Below, piece by piece: positions 1 to 8,278 of a DNA stretch of 21,800 bases. Below the pieces are notes generated by a model. That model saw nothing but the letters and a program-made list of their open reading frames with translations. It did not search any database and was not told where the DNA came from. This DNA is from JAAYKM01 sp964408155 (lineage in GTDB: Bacteria; Desulfobacterota; Syntrophia; Syntrophales; JAAYKM01): positions 1 through 21,800 of the forward strand of contig CAYOYJ010000022.1 of the NCBI GenBank assembly GCA_964408155.1, given 5' to 3'. The position numbers and the translations under genes are program-made. Within the stretch, counting starts at the first letter, position 1; every line of letters begins with the position of its first letter.

Positions 1-31
1 AAATCATGTGGCGGAGAAAGGAGGGTCTGGA

Positions 32-589
32 GTGAGCCCTTCAAGAGAAGAAGCCCTGGCCCTGATGAATCGCTATCTTCATAACGACCGGATGCGGGGA
101 CATTCTCTGGCGACGGATGCCGTCATGAGAGCCTTGGCTTTACGATTCGGTGAAAATCCGGACCGCTGGGGTGTTGCGGGGCTTCTCCACGATCTGGATC
201 TGGAGATGGTGGGGGGCGATCTGACCCGCCATGCCCTGGAGACGGAAAGGATACTGCAGGCGGAGGGTTATGACGCCGAAATGGTTGAGGCGATCAAACG
301 GCATAACGACATGCTTGGATTTGTTCGGGAAACAGCCTTTCAACATGCACTGGCGGCGGGTTAAACAATGACGGGTCTGATTACGGCGACAGCGATGGTT
401 TATCCCGACAAGAAACTCGCCGGCGTGAAGGCAAGATCGGTGGTCAAAAGAATGAAGGAAAAGGTCTTTGCCGCCTCGGTCAATCGTGACACCATCCTCG
501 AATGCGAGAAAATAGGCATACCCATCGCCGAATTCGCGGAGATTTGTCTGGCAGCCATGCAGGGCATCAGCGACGACCTGGGATTATAA
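32..589 (+). pseudogene. HDIG-type HD-domain phosphohydrolase, interrupted by an in-frame stop
   Basis: The reading frame encodes a small HD-domain protein of the HDIG family, about 185 residues if read through. His24 and the His53-Asp54 pair are visible and are the expected metal ligands. A single TAA at 362-364 (codon 111) interrupts it, and the same frame continues with family-typical sequence beginning TGLI to the natural stop at 587-589. In my recalled family alignment the stop falls on or next to the last metal-ligand Asp of the domain. I chose GTG 32 as start because AAAGGAGGG lies 6 nt upstream; an earlier in-frame GTG at 8 has no such site. TAA is not a known selenocysteine or pyrrolysine codon, so the gene is probably inactive, unless the stop is a sequencing error. 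The substrate is unknown. DUF362 follows 51 nt downstream. Confidence 0.8.
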
Positions 590-640
590 GTTAGGGCATT
601 ACATATTAAAATAGCAGAGAAAGGTACGGATCAGGCCGGT

Positions 641-1666
641 ATGGACGAAAAACGAACGGTTTTTATCCCTTCGTCGGGATCGACGGAAGATCATCTGGCG
701 GGTCTGCGGGACCTCTTGGTGCGACTGGAAAGGCCCTATTGTCCGGGCGAGACGGTCGGAATCAAGCTTCACTGGGGGGAACGGGGTAATCTGCGGTATC
801 TGCCGCCCCTTTTTGCCCGTGAGATTGTGACCTGGTTGCGAGACCAGGGGGTGAGTGCGTTTATCTTCGATACGACAGTGCTGTATTCCGGGGGGAGAAG
901 AAACGGGGCGGACGCCCTGCAGACAGCGGCCGAACATGGTTTTACCGAGGATTACCTGGGTTGTCCGGTGGTGATCGCCGATGGTCTGGACGGACGGGAT
1001 CTCGTTGATTTGCCCGCCGGATACAAGCATTTTCAAACGGTGCAGGTGGCCGATATCTTTGAAAAAGCATCCGGTTTCTTCATCTTTTCCCATTTCAAGG
1101 GGCACCTGGAAGGCGGCTTCGGCGGCGCCGTCAAGAACATTTCCATGGGTTTTGCCTCCCGGGCGCAAAAACAGCGCATGCACAGTGACGTCAAACCCGT
1201 CCTGATCCGTAACAGTTGCACCCGCTGCGGGACCTGTGTCGAAGTCTGTCCCACCGGGGCTGCCCAATGGGGGGGCGATGGTTATCCCCGCTACGATCTG
1301 GATATGTGCATCGGTTGCGCCCAGTGCATCGGCCTGTGCCCGGAATTGGCGCTTCAGATCAGCTGGGAAACCGATGTATCGGTTTTTCAGGAGAAACTGG
1401 TTGAGACGGCCGCCGCCGTCTGGAGGGCGATCCGGGGAAAAACCCTTTTGATTAACGCGCTGTTGAACATCTGCACCGAATGCGACTGCCTGCCGGGTGA
1501 GCATCCGCTGATCGCGCCGGACGCCGGTTTCATCGGCGGTTATCATCCTGTCGTTTTGGACGGTGAATCCTTAAAAATCGTCGGGTCCTGTCACCTGGAT
1601 CGAGCCCATCCGGGTATTCCATGGAAAAGGCAGTTTAGTTACGCCGAAGAAATCGGGTTTATTTGA
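641..1666 (+). CDS. DUF362 domain protein with two [4Fe-4S] ferredoxin motifs
   Basis: This is a 341-residue cytoplasmic protein with no signal peptide or membrane helix. The N-terminal ~180 residues match the DUF362 pattern I know, including a FSHFKGH segment and a GGFGGAVKN segment. Two ferredoxin motifs follow: Cys193/196/199/203, CTRCGTCVEVCP, and Cys223/226/229/233, CIGCAQCIGLCP. Each should carry a [4Fe-4S] cluster. A third cysteine group (Cys278, 281, 283, ICTECDC) lies near the C-terminus and is usual in these proteins. DUF362 proteins are common in anaerobes and are presumed to take part in electron transfer, but no reaction is established. The start ATG has only a distant GAGAAAGG (617-624), yet no other in-frame start exists nearby. 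Confidence 0.88.
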   Translation: MDEKRTVFIPSSGSTEDHLAGLRDLLVRLERPYCPGETVGIKLHWGERGNLRYLPPLFAREIVTWLRDQGVSAFIFDTTVLYSGGRRNGADALQTAAEHGFTEDYLGCPVVIADGLDGRDLVDLPAGYKHFQTVQVADIFEKASGFFIFSHFKGHLEGGFGGAVKNISMGFASRAQKQRMHSDVKPVLIRNSCTRCGTCVEVCPTGAAQWGGDGYPRYDLDMCIGCAQCIGLCPELALQISWETDVSVFQEKLVETAAAVWRAIRGKTLLINALLNICTECDCLPGEHPLIAPDAGFIGGYHPVVLDGESLKIVGSCHLDRAHPGIPWKRQFSYAEEIGFI

Positions 1667-1919
1667 CGGATACCTGTTTTCTGCCTCGTTTCCTCTTTGC
1701 ACGGAGCCCCGGACAACAAGGCGGTTCTGATCTCTTTTAATCAATTTTTGCTTTCATTTCACTTGGGTATCTGATAAGTTCGCCCACCGCAAACAAAAGG
1801 GAAAGTCGCCGATGTTTTACCGCAGACAATCAGGCATGAACGCGGATGTGTGCACAGAACCCATTCACCTGGGAGATATCGGAGCGGCCGCCCGGAGCAA
1901 GACGTGGTAGTCAGGGGTT

Positions 1920-3482
1920 ATGGTTGAGAAACTGAAGCACGAAACCTGGGGATCCAAACTGGGGATTATTCTGGCCGTGGCGGGCAGCGCCGTGGGCCTG
2001 GGAAATTTTCTGCGTTTTCCCGTGCAGGCAGCCAACAACGGCGGCGGCGCTTTCATGATACCCTATTTCATTTCCCTGTTCCTGATCGGCATACCGCTCA
2101 TGTGGATCGAATGGGCGATCGGACGTTACGGCGGCGTTCACGGTCATACGACGGCGCCGGGCATGTTCCATCGTCTCTGGGACAACCGTCTGGGAAAGTA
2201 TTTCGGCGTCATCGGCATCTTTGGTCCCATGGTCATTTTCATTTATTATGTTTATATTGAATCCTGGCTGTTGGGCTACAGCTTCTACTCCCTGACGGGG
2301 GTTCTGACGGATATTCCGGACAAGGAATCCATGGCGAAATTCCTCTCCGCCTACCAAGGACAGGAAAGTAACGCCTATTTTCAGAGTCCGGCGCCAGCGT
2401 ATCTATTCTTTCTGATAACCATATTGTTAAATATCACCATCATCTTCCTGGGTGTCCGGAGAGGTATTGAGAGCCTATGCAAAATCGCCATGCCCATGCT
2501 TTTTCTGGCCGCTGTGATTCTTGTAATTCGGGTTGTAACCCTCGACCCGCCATACCCGGACAAACCCGATTGGAATATCTTGAATGGCTTTGGCTACCTG
2601 TGGAATCCGGACTTTTCAGCCCTGTTGAATGCAAAGACCTGGCTGGCTGCCGCCGGTCAGGTCTTTTTTACATTAAGCGTAGGCATCGGGGTGATCCTGA
2701 CTTATGCCAGCTATCTCAAACGAGGGGACGACATCGCCCTTTCGGGATTAACGGCCGCTTCGACCAACGAATTTGCCGAAGTCATTCTGGGTGGAAGCAT
2801 CGTCATTCCCCTGGCTTTTGCCTTTTTCGGTCCCGCGGACATGAAGGAGGTCGCTTCGAGCGGCGCCTTCAATCTGGGGTTTGTGTCCATGCCTTTTATT
2901 TTTTCGAAAATATCTCTGGGAGCGCTGTTCTCCTTTTTGTGGTTTTTCCTTTTGTTTCTTGCGGGTTTGACCTCGTCCATATCTCTCATCGAACCGGCCG
3001 TGGCTTTCGTCCGGGATGATTTTCAGGTCGACCGCAAGAAAGCGGCGGCTATCATGGGGGCGATTGCCTTTGTCCTCTGCCAGCCGGCGATTTTCTTTTT
3101 GGGACACGGTGTGGTCGACGAACTCGATTTTTGGGGGGGAACCTTCTGCCTGGTCCTGTTCGGCACGATTGAGGCTATCCTTTTTTCCTGGGCTTTTGGA
3201 ATTGACCGGGCCTGGAAGGAAATTCACCATGGAGCGCAGCTGAACATCCCAAAAATCTACAAATGGATCATCAAATACGTGACACCGGTGTTGCTCCTGA
3301 TTATTCTCGGCACATGGATCGTGCAGCAGGGTTTATCGACGATCATGATGGAGAATGTCAAGGATGAGGATGCACCCTATGTGTTCGGTACCAGAATCGG
3401 CCTGATGGCTTTGTTTGTTGCATTGGCGGTGCTTGTCAGGATATGGCATAAAAAAACGTTCAAGGGAGGCGCTGACAAATGA
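1920..3482 (+). CDS. LeuT-like Na+:amino-acid symporter (NSS/SNF family)
   Basis: This 520-residue polytopic inner-membrane protein closely follows LeuT throughout. The TM1 signature GSAVGLGNFLRFP is present, with Asn29 equivalent to the Na1 ligand LeuT Asn27. TM3 carries IYYVYIESW (Tyr110 = LeuT Tyr108), TM6 carries FFTLS (Thr251 = Thr254), and TM8 carries AGLTSSI with the Na2 ligands. Glu287 matches LeuT Glu290, the carboxylate that makes LeuT chloride-independent, so this carrier should also be chloride-independent. The substrate pocket differs: LeuT Val104, Phe259 and Ile359 are replaced by Ile106, Ile256 and Leu356. The likely role is sodium-driven uptake of an amino acid; which one is unknown. 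The start is poorly supported (AGGGG only 2 nt upstream), but an in-frame TAG just upstream and the N-terminal fit to LeuT leave little choice. The 253 nt upstream show no clear promoter. Confidence 0.94.
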   Translation: MVEKLKHETWGSKLGIILAVAGSAVGLGNFLRFPVQAANNGGGAFMIPYFISLFLIGIPLMWIEWAIGRYGGVHGHTTAPGMFHRLWDNRLGKYFGVIGIFGPMVIFIYYVYIESWLLGYSFYSLTGVLTDIPDKESMAKFLSAYQGQESNAYFQSPAPAYLFFLITILLNITIIFLGVRRGIESLCKIAMPMLFLAAVILVIRVVTLDPPYPDKPDWNILNGFGYLWNPDFSALLNAKTWLAAAGQVFFTLSVGIGVILTYASYLKRGDDIALSGLTAASTNEFAEVILGGSIVIPLAFAFFGPADMKEVASSGAFNLGFVSMPFIFSKISLGALFSFLWFFLLFLAGLTSSISLIEPAVAFVRDDFQVDRKKAAAIMGAIAFVLCQPAIFFLGHGVVDELDFWGGTFCLVLFGTIEAILFSWAFGIDRAWKEIHHGAQLNIPKIYKWIIKYVTPVLLLIILGTWIVQQGLSTIMMENVKDEDAPYVFGTRIGLMALFVALAVLVRIWHKKTFKGGADK

Positions 3483-3586
3483 CGTTATTTGGTTGGCTTT
3501 TCATGGCCATATCCTGGACACTCATTATCGCCCTGTTGGTATTTTGTTTTTCCCGTGTGCTGAGGGAAAAGGAAGAAGATTTATAG
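3479..3586 (+). CDS. metS: MetS-like small subunit of the NSS transporter (35 aa)
   Basis: This tiny gene starts inside the stop codon of the symporter gene (ATGA overlap at 3479-3482). It has a good ribosome site, AAGGGAGG at 3462-3469, 9 nt before the ATG. The product has one hydrophobic helix (about residues 4-25, WLFMAISWTLIIALLVFCF) followed by a charged tail, RVLREKEEDL. This matches the known pattern of MetS-type peptides (methionine/alanine importer small subunit, first described with MetP in Corynebacterium), which sit directly after an NSS transporter gene and are needed for its activity. The family call rests on size, topology and position, because sequence identity over 35 residues is weak evidence. 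Translational coupling to the transporter is likely. Confidence 0.82.
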   Translation: MTLFGWLFMAISWTLIIALLVFCFSRVLREKEEDL

Positions 3587-3595
3587 TGACTATAA
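3581..3595. repeat. 7-bp inverted repeat at the metS stop codon
   Basis: TTATAGTGACTATAA has perfect 7-bp arms around a single central G. It overlaps the last codons of metS and lies about 60 nt before the S1-domain gene. It could be an operator for the downstream gene. It is not a terminator: the loop is too small and no T-run follows. A chance occurrence is possible. Confidence 0.4.
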
Positions 3596-3656
3596 GTCGA
3601 TGACGCAAGAAAAAATGATCCAATATGCATAAAATAACTGAATTGTGAGATAAGAA

Positions 3657-4871
3657 ATGACAGTTGAAACGGACAGGTTGAACGATCAGAACGAAGAAAA
3701 AAGTTTTGCCCAGCTACTGGAAGAATCGGGCGTCGGACGGGATTACCTGCGTCCGGGCCAGAAAGTGGATGCGGTGATTGTCAAGATTACACCCGAATGG
3801 ATCTTTCTTGCCCTGGGCGGGAAAAGCGAAGGCTATTTGGATCGGCGCGAACTGCAGGATGAAGAGGGAAATCTGACGGTTAAGGAGGGGGAACGCATTT
3901 CCGCCTATTTTCTTTCTTCAAAGCACAACGAAAAACTCTTGACTACGAAAGTCGGCGGCGGCGAGGCGGGGCAGTCGTTTCTGGAGGAAGCTTATCAGAA
4001 TGGCATTCCTGTTGAAGGTTTTGTGGAAAAAGAGATCAAGGGCGGTTACGAGATAAAAGTGGTAGGGAATACGAGGGGATTCTGTCCCTATTCCCAGATG
4101 GGTTTGCAGAAAGCGGACGATCCCCAGGGGTATATCGGTAAAAAAATGACTTTTCGGATCGTAGAATACGGCGAAAAGGGACGGAAACTGGTTCTATCCA
4201 GCCGGGCGATACTGGAAGAGGAACAGCGGCAACGCCGGGAACAGCTCAAGGAAAACCTGAAAGAAGGCATGATTCTGAAGGGAAAAGTTGTTTCATTGGT
4301 TAATTTCGGAGCGTTCGTTGATCTGGACGGTATCCAGGGTTTGATTCCCATGTCGGAACTCGGCTGGTCCCGGGTGGATAATATTCATGATGTCCTGGTT
4401 GTCGGTCAGGAGGTGGAGGTTAAAATCCTCAAGCTTGACTGGGATAAAAATCAGATCGGCTTGAGTCTGAAGCAGTGCCTGCCGGATCCGTGGGATACGG
4501 TGGATCAAATTGTTTTCGAGGGTTCCGTGCATACCGGGCGTATTGTACGCCTGACGAATTTCGGCGCCTTTGTCAATCTGGTCCCCGGCATTGACGGTCT
4601 GGTTCACATTTCAAAACTGGGGAAGGGGAAGCGGATCAATCATCCGGGCGAAGTGGTTGCTGTTGGTGAGGCGCTGAATGTCCGGGTGGAGAATATCGAC
4701 CGGGATCAGAAGCGCGTGTCTCTGGTGCCGGTGCGTGCCGAAAAGGAAGAAAGCATCGGTCCCAGTGAGGGAGAAGATTATCGGCAGTATATGGAAAAAC
4801 CGGCGACATCCTTGGGCTCCCTGGGTGATCTATTGAAAAGTAAAACCTCTGGAGGCAAAAAGGCGAGATAA
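3657..4871 (+). CDS. Protein with four S1 RNA-binding domains (ribosomal protein S1-like)
   Basis: This 404-residue cytoplasmic protein has four S1-type OB folds at about residues 34-98, 117-182, 204-272 and 288-358. Domains 3 and 4 are the most canonical, with NFGAFV and GLIPMSEL in one and NFGAFV and GLVHISKL in the other. Domain 1 is divergent. A charged linker (about 186-203, rich in Arg, Glu and Gln) separates the two halves, and the C-terminus is a low-complexity, Lys-rich tail. Full ribosomal S1 normally has about 550 residues and six domains, so this is more likely an accessory S1-like RNA-binding protein than the housekeeping RpsA. It probably binds single-stranded RNA during translation or decay. 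No strong ribosome site precedes the ATG. It stands alone between the transporter pair and the kinase. Confidence 0.88.
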   Translation: MTVETDRLNDQNEEKSFAQLLEESGVGRDYLRPGQKVDAVIVKITPEWIFLALGGKSEGYLDRRELQDEEGNLTVKEGERISAYFLSSKHNEKLLTTKVGGGEAGQSFLEEAYQNGIPVEGFVEKEIKGGYEIKVVGNTRGFCPYSQMGLQKADDPQGYIGKKMTFRIVEYGEKGRKLVLSSRAILEEEQRQRREQLKENLKEGMILKGKVVSLVNFGAFVDLDGIQGLIPMSELGWSRVDNIHDVLVVGQEVEVKILKLDWDKNQIGLSLKQCLPDPWDTVDQIVFEGSVHTGRIVRLTNFGAFVNLVPGIDGLVHISKLGKGKRINHPGEVVAVGEALNVRVENIDRDQKRVSLVPVRAEKEESIGPSEGEDYRQYMEKPATSLGSLGDLLKSKTSGGKKAR

Positions 4872-5063
4872 AGGAGATCTTTCTTTTCAGCGAAACTTGG
4901 CCGTTTTTTAACGATTTGCACGGCCGGATACGACTCTTCTGTTTACGGAAGATTGGTTAATTTCAAGTTTTGTTGTTCCGTTTCGTCTATGGTGTGCAAC
5001 ACTTGGGATCAGGTGCCTGTGACGGTTAAAAAAGCAATCCATTCCGGTTGAATTTATCTGAAT

Positions 5064-7886
5064 ATGGACAGAGACAAGGACGAAAGAAAAGAAACGACTG
5101 GTAACAGCTCACCGGCTCCGGAGGCGCTTCTGTGCTCGATCTTGGATGCCGTTCCCGATGCGGTTCTGGGCATTCGGGAGCGGGTCATCGTTTTTGCCAA
5201 TCATGCCGTGGAAGCCGTATTCGGATGGACAGGCCAGGAGCTGATCGGTCAGAGTACCCGCATCCTCTACCGCTCCGATGAGGAATATGAAGAGATCGGA
5301 GAGCGTTTTTACCCCGTTCTTGCAGAGCGAAGAACTTTTGCGGCTCAGTTTCCCTGTCGTCACCACAGCGGGAAGGACATTGTCTGCCATATCAGCGTAT
5401 CCCGCATCGGGGCTGATCTCCGGGAAAAAATGATCGTTGCCACTTATCAGGATGTGACGACGCGACTGACGACGGAAAGTCAGCTTAACCGAATCAATGA
5501 AAACCTCGATATACAGGTACGGGAACGTACGGCGGAACTCTGCGGGTCCAACGCCAGGCTGGAGGCGGAAATCGAAAAGGGGCGGATCGATGCCGAACGC
5601 TTAAGACGTTCAGAGGAAGAAAAAGCCCTTATCTTGGACACCATGTCGGAGTTGGTGATTTATGTTGACCGGGATTTGAAGATTAACTGGTCCAACAACG
5701 CCGTCCATGAAGCCTTCAATCTGACCGCCGGATCGCCTTTCGGTCAGTACTGTTATCAGGCGTTACACCATAGAAATGAACCCTGCACAACCTGCCTGGC
5801 TCAAAAGGCTCTGCAGACAGGGAAATCCCAGGAATTGGCCGATTTTTCCTCCTATGGACGTCGCTGGCGGATCCGGGCTTACCCGGTGTTCAGCGAAAGG
5901 AAAACCCTGCTTGGTGCGGTTGAGATTGTCACCGATGTGACGAAGCGCCGAAGCGCGGAAGAAGCGCTGAGAGATCGGGAAGAGAAGTTCAGGGCCATCT
6001 TTACACAGGCGGTCAATCTGCTGGGGTTGATTGATCTGAAGGGAAGGCAGGTGGAATTGAATGATGCCTCCGCCGCCTTTGTCGGGGTCACGCCTGCACG
6101 TCTCATTGGGAACTTCTTCTGGGAGAATCCATGGTGGAGTCACAGTCAGAAGGAACAGCAGGCCATCCGAGAATCCATCCAGCGGGGGGTAAAAGGTGAA
6201 ATCTCCGCTTTTGAAACCACCTGCCGCGACCATGTCGGTATGATTCATCATCTCGATTATTCCTTGAAACCGATCCGAGATGCCCGAGGCCGTGTGAAAA
6301 TGCTGCTGGCCGAGGGGCGGGATATAACGGATCGCAAGGAGATGGAGGAAATTATCCGGGAGTCCGAAAACAACTACCGGACGATTTTCGAAGCGGTCCA
6401 CGACGGTATTTTTGTACAGGATCTGAAAAGCGGTGAAATTCTGGATGTGAATCTCAAGGGATTGGAAATCTTCGGGTATCGTTCCAAGGCGGAAATTCGC
6501 GGGCTCACCCTCGGTGATTTCAGTATGGAAGAGCCGCCCTACACAGCCGATAATGCATTGAATTATATTCGCAAAGCTGCAGCGGAGGGGCCTCAGGTTT
6601 TTGCCTGGCAGGGCAGGAAAAAGGATGGCGAACACGTTTGGCTGGAGGTCAGTCTTAAACGAACGTCTCTGAGAAAGCAGGATTGTATCATTGCCGTTGT
6701 CCGTGACATCAGTGAGCGCAAACGGGAAGAAGAGGAGAAGAAAAAACTCGAAATTCAGATTCAGCAGGCTCTAAAAATGGAAGCCATCGGTACCTTGGCT
6801 GGTGGGATTGCCCATGATTTCAATAATTTGCTTATGGGCATTCAGGGCTATACGTCCCTGATGCTTTTGAACGCCGAACCGAAGGAACCGTGTTACCAGC
6901 GCCTCAAGGCCATTGAACAGCAGGTCTTAAACGGCGCCGATTTGACGAAACAGCTCCTCGGTTTTGCCCGGAGGGGCCGTTATGAAGTGAAGACGACGGA
7001 CTTAAACGAACTGGTTCGGCGGACGGCGTCCATGTTCGGTCGGACGAAGAAAGAAATACGCATCCAGGAAAAGTATCATGAAGGTCTCTGGGCGGTCGAG
7101 GTGGACCAGGGACAGGTCGAGCAGGCTCTGCTCAATCTCTTTGTCAATGCCTGGCAGGCCATGCCGGGAGGGGGTACCCTTTATCTGGAAACCGGCAATG
7201 TTGTTCTTGATGAAACCTATGTCAAGCCTTACCAGATTGAGATCGGTCCCTATGCTAAGCTGTCCGTGACCGACACGGGCTTTGGTATGGATGGAAAAAC
7301 GCGTCAGCGCATCTTTGAACCTTTTTTCACCACGAAGGAGATGCGGCGCGGAACCGGCTTGGGGCTTGCGTCCACCTACGGGATCATCAAGGGTCACGGC
7401 GGACTCATCAATGTTTACAGCGAACCCGGCCATGGCTCAACCTTCAATATTTACCTTCCTGCTTCCGATAAGGACGGTCCGATAAAATCACCCTTATCCC
7501 AGGAAATCAAAACGGGACGGGAGACGATTCTCCTTGTGGATGATGAAGATATCATTGTCGAGGTGACTCAGGAAATCCTGGAAGAGTTGGGTTATGAGGT
7601 TCTGATTGCCCGCAACGGTGAAGAAGCCGTCAAAATATACCGGTCGCATCAAAAGAGGATTGATTTGGTTATTCTGGACATGATCATGCCCGGCATGGGG
7701 GGCGGTGAAGTCTATAACCGATTGCACAACATGAATCCGGCTGTGCGGGTTATTTTATCCAGCGGATACAGCATCAACGGAGAAGCCATGGAAATCATGG
7801 AAAGAGGCGTCCGTTCCTTCCTGCAAAAGCCCTTCACGGTTACGGATTTGTCCGCCCGGGTGCGAGAGGTTCTTGATCAAAAGTAG
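5064..7886 (+). CDS. Soluble hybrid sensor histidine kinase: PAS x4, HisKA, HATPase, receiver
   Basis: This 940-residue protein has no membrane segment, so it should sense a cytoplasmic signal. The order is PAS1 (~20-130), a coiled coil (~135-187), PAS2 (~188-295), PAS3 (~305-430), PAS4 (~435-560), HisKA with His584 in AGGIAHDFNNLL, an HATPase domain (~683-797) and a C-terminal receiver (~820-938). The HATPase has the N-box NLFVNAWQAM, DTGFGM, IFEPFFTTK and GTGLGLAS. The receiver has acidic residues in LLVDDED and phosphoacceptor Asp872 in VILDMIMP. PAS2 carries Cys230, Cys241 and Cys244 (C-x10-CxxC), a possible metal, heme or redox site. The kinase lacks a DNA-binding output, so it needs a phosphorelay partner, which is not in the window. 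The start ATG lacks a clear ribosome site. The 192 nt upstream show no convincing promoter. Confidence 0.93.
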   Translation: MDRDKDERKETTGNSSPAPEALLCSILDAVPDAVLGIRERVIVFANHAVEAVFGWTGQELIGQSTRILYRSDEEYEEIGERFYPVLAERRTFAAQFPCRHHSGKDIVCHISVSRIGADLREKMIVATYQDVTTRLTTESQLNRINENLDIQVRERTAELCGSNARLEAEIEKGRIDAERLRRSEEEKALILDTMSELVIYVDRDLKINWSNNAVHEAFNLTAGSPFGQYCYQALHHRNEPCTTCLAQKALQTGKSQELADFSSYGRRWRIRAYPVFSERKTLLGAVEIVTDVTKRRSAEEALRDREEKFRAIFTQAVNLLGLIDLKGRQVELNDASAAFVGVTPARLIGNFFWENPWWSHSQKEQQAIRESIQRGVKGEISAFETTCRDHVGMIHHLDYSLKPIRDARGRVKMLLAEGRDITDRKEMEEIIRESENNYRTIFEAVHDGIFVQDLKSGEILDVNLKGLEIFGYRSKAEIRGLTLGDFSMEEPPYTADNALNYIRKAAAEGPQVFAWQGRKKDGEHVWLEVSLKRTSLRKQDCIIAVVRDISERKREEEEKKKLEIQIQQALKMEAIGTLAGGIAHDFNNLLMGIQGYTSLMLLNAEPKEPCYQRLKAIEQQVLNGADLTKQLLGFARRGRYEVKTTDLNELVRRTASMFGRTKKEIRIQEKYHEGLWAVEVDQGQVEQALLNLFVNAWQAMPGGGTLYLETGNVVLDETYVKPYQIEIGPYAKLSVTDTGFGMDGKTRQRIFEPFFTTKEMRRGTGLGLASTYGIIKGHGGLINVYSEPGHGSTFNIYLPASDKDGPIKSPLSQEIKTGRETILLVDDEDIIVEVTQEILEELGYEVLIARNGEEAVKIYRSHQKRIDLVILDMIMPGMGGGEVYNRLHNMNPAVRVILSSGYSINGEAMEIMERGVRSFLQKPFTVTDLSARVREVLDQK

Positions 7887-8021
7887 CCATTTCCTGAAGA
7901 GCCTCGGCGGCCGGTTATACGGTCACCAAACGTTGAGGAGGGCGAAACCGATCAGCAGCGGTCACATCGGACAAGAAGGTGCGATGCAAAATTACATTTG
8001 AATCAGCTCCTTTTCCAGCAT

Positions 8022-8058
8022 GACACATTCCGGTCCGGAGACTGTGTCGTCATTTTTT
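8022..8058 (+). terminator. Possible intrinsic terminator downstream of the hybrid kinase
   Basis: GACACA (8022-8027) pairs with TGTGTC (8043-8048). Inside them TCC (8029-8031) can pair with GGA (8037-8039), leaving an asymmetric internal loop. A run of six T (8053-8058) follows after 4 nt. It reads on the plus strand and lies 135 nt after the kinase stop, which is rather far. The stem is imperfect, so this is a moderate call. Confidence 0.38.
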
Positions 8059-8220
8059 AGAGCACTCTATCGGTTCATTACGACTCAGTCTCTCGGGTAA
8101 GGGTTTTTCTGCGGGCGCCGACGATTTCTGAAGTATTTCCCGGCTGAGACAACACCAGCCATGCCTACTCCTTGAATAAAGGAAACCGGGCTGTCCTTGG
8201 ATGCAACCTGTGTTCCATGG

Positions 8221-8278
8221 CCGGACCCGTTATGATCTTATCGGCGCCGCGCAGGCTTAAGCCAAGATAGGAGTCCGG
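8221..8278. repeat. Nested inverted repeats (possible structured RNA or regulatory site)
   Basis: CCGGAC (8221-8226) is complementary to GTCCGG (8273-8278). Inside it ATCTT (8235-8239) pairs with AAGAT (8264-8268), and between those lies the palindrome GGCTTAAGCC (8254-8263). An alternative outer pairing, ACCCG with CGGGT, is also possible. The nesting suggests a fold, but the loops are large and no flanking gene explains it. It may be fortuitous. Confidence 0.3.

Noticed and set aside
362..364. Programmed recoding of the in-frame stop in the HD gene
   Set aside because: The codon is TAA. Selenocysteine uses TGA and pyrrolysine TAG, and no recoding structure is apparent.
599..1546. Long minus-strand open frame opposite the DUF362 gene
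   Set aside because: It is the shadow of a GC-rich coding strand; the plus-strand frame has clear ferredoxin motifs and the minus-strand product has none.
1667..1919. Promoter for the symporter pair
   Set aside because: No pair of -35/-10 boxes with acceptable spacing and match could be found by eye, so none is claimed.
4900..4945. Terminator after the S1-domain gene (GGCCG ... CGGCC)
   Set aside because: The loop would be 17 nt, the T-run lies inside the loop and not after the stem, and the stem is only 5 bp.
5763..6635. 290-codon minus-strand open frame within the hybrid kinase
   Set aside because: It overlaps well-defined PAS domains on the plus strand and encodes no recognisable fold.
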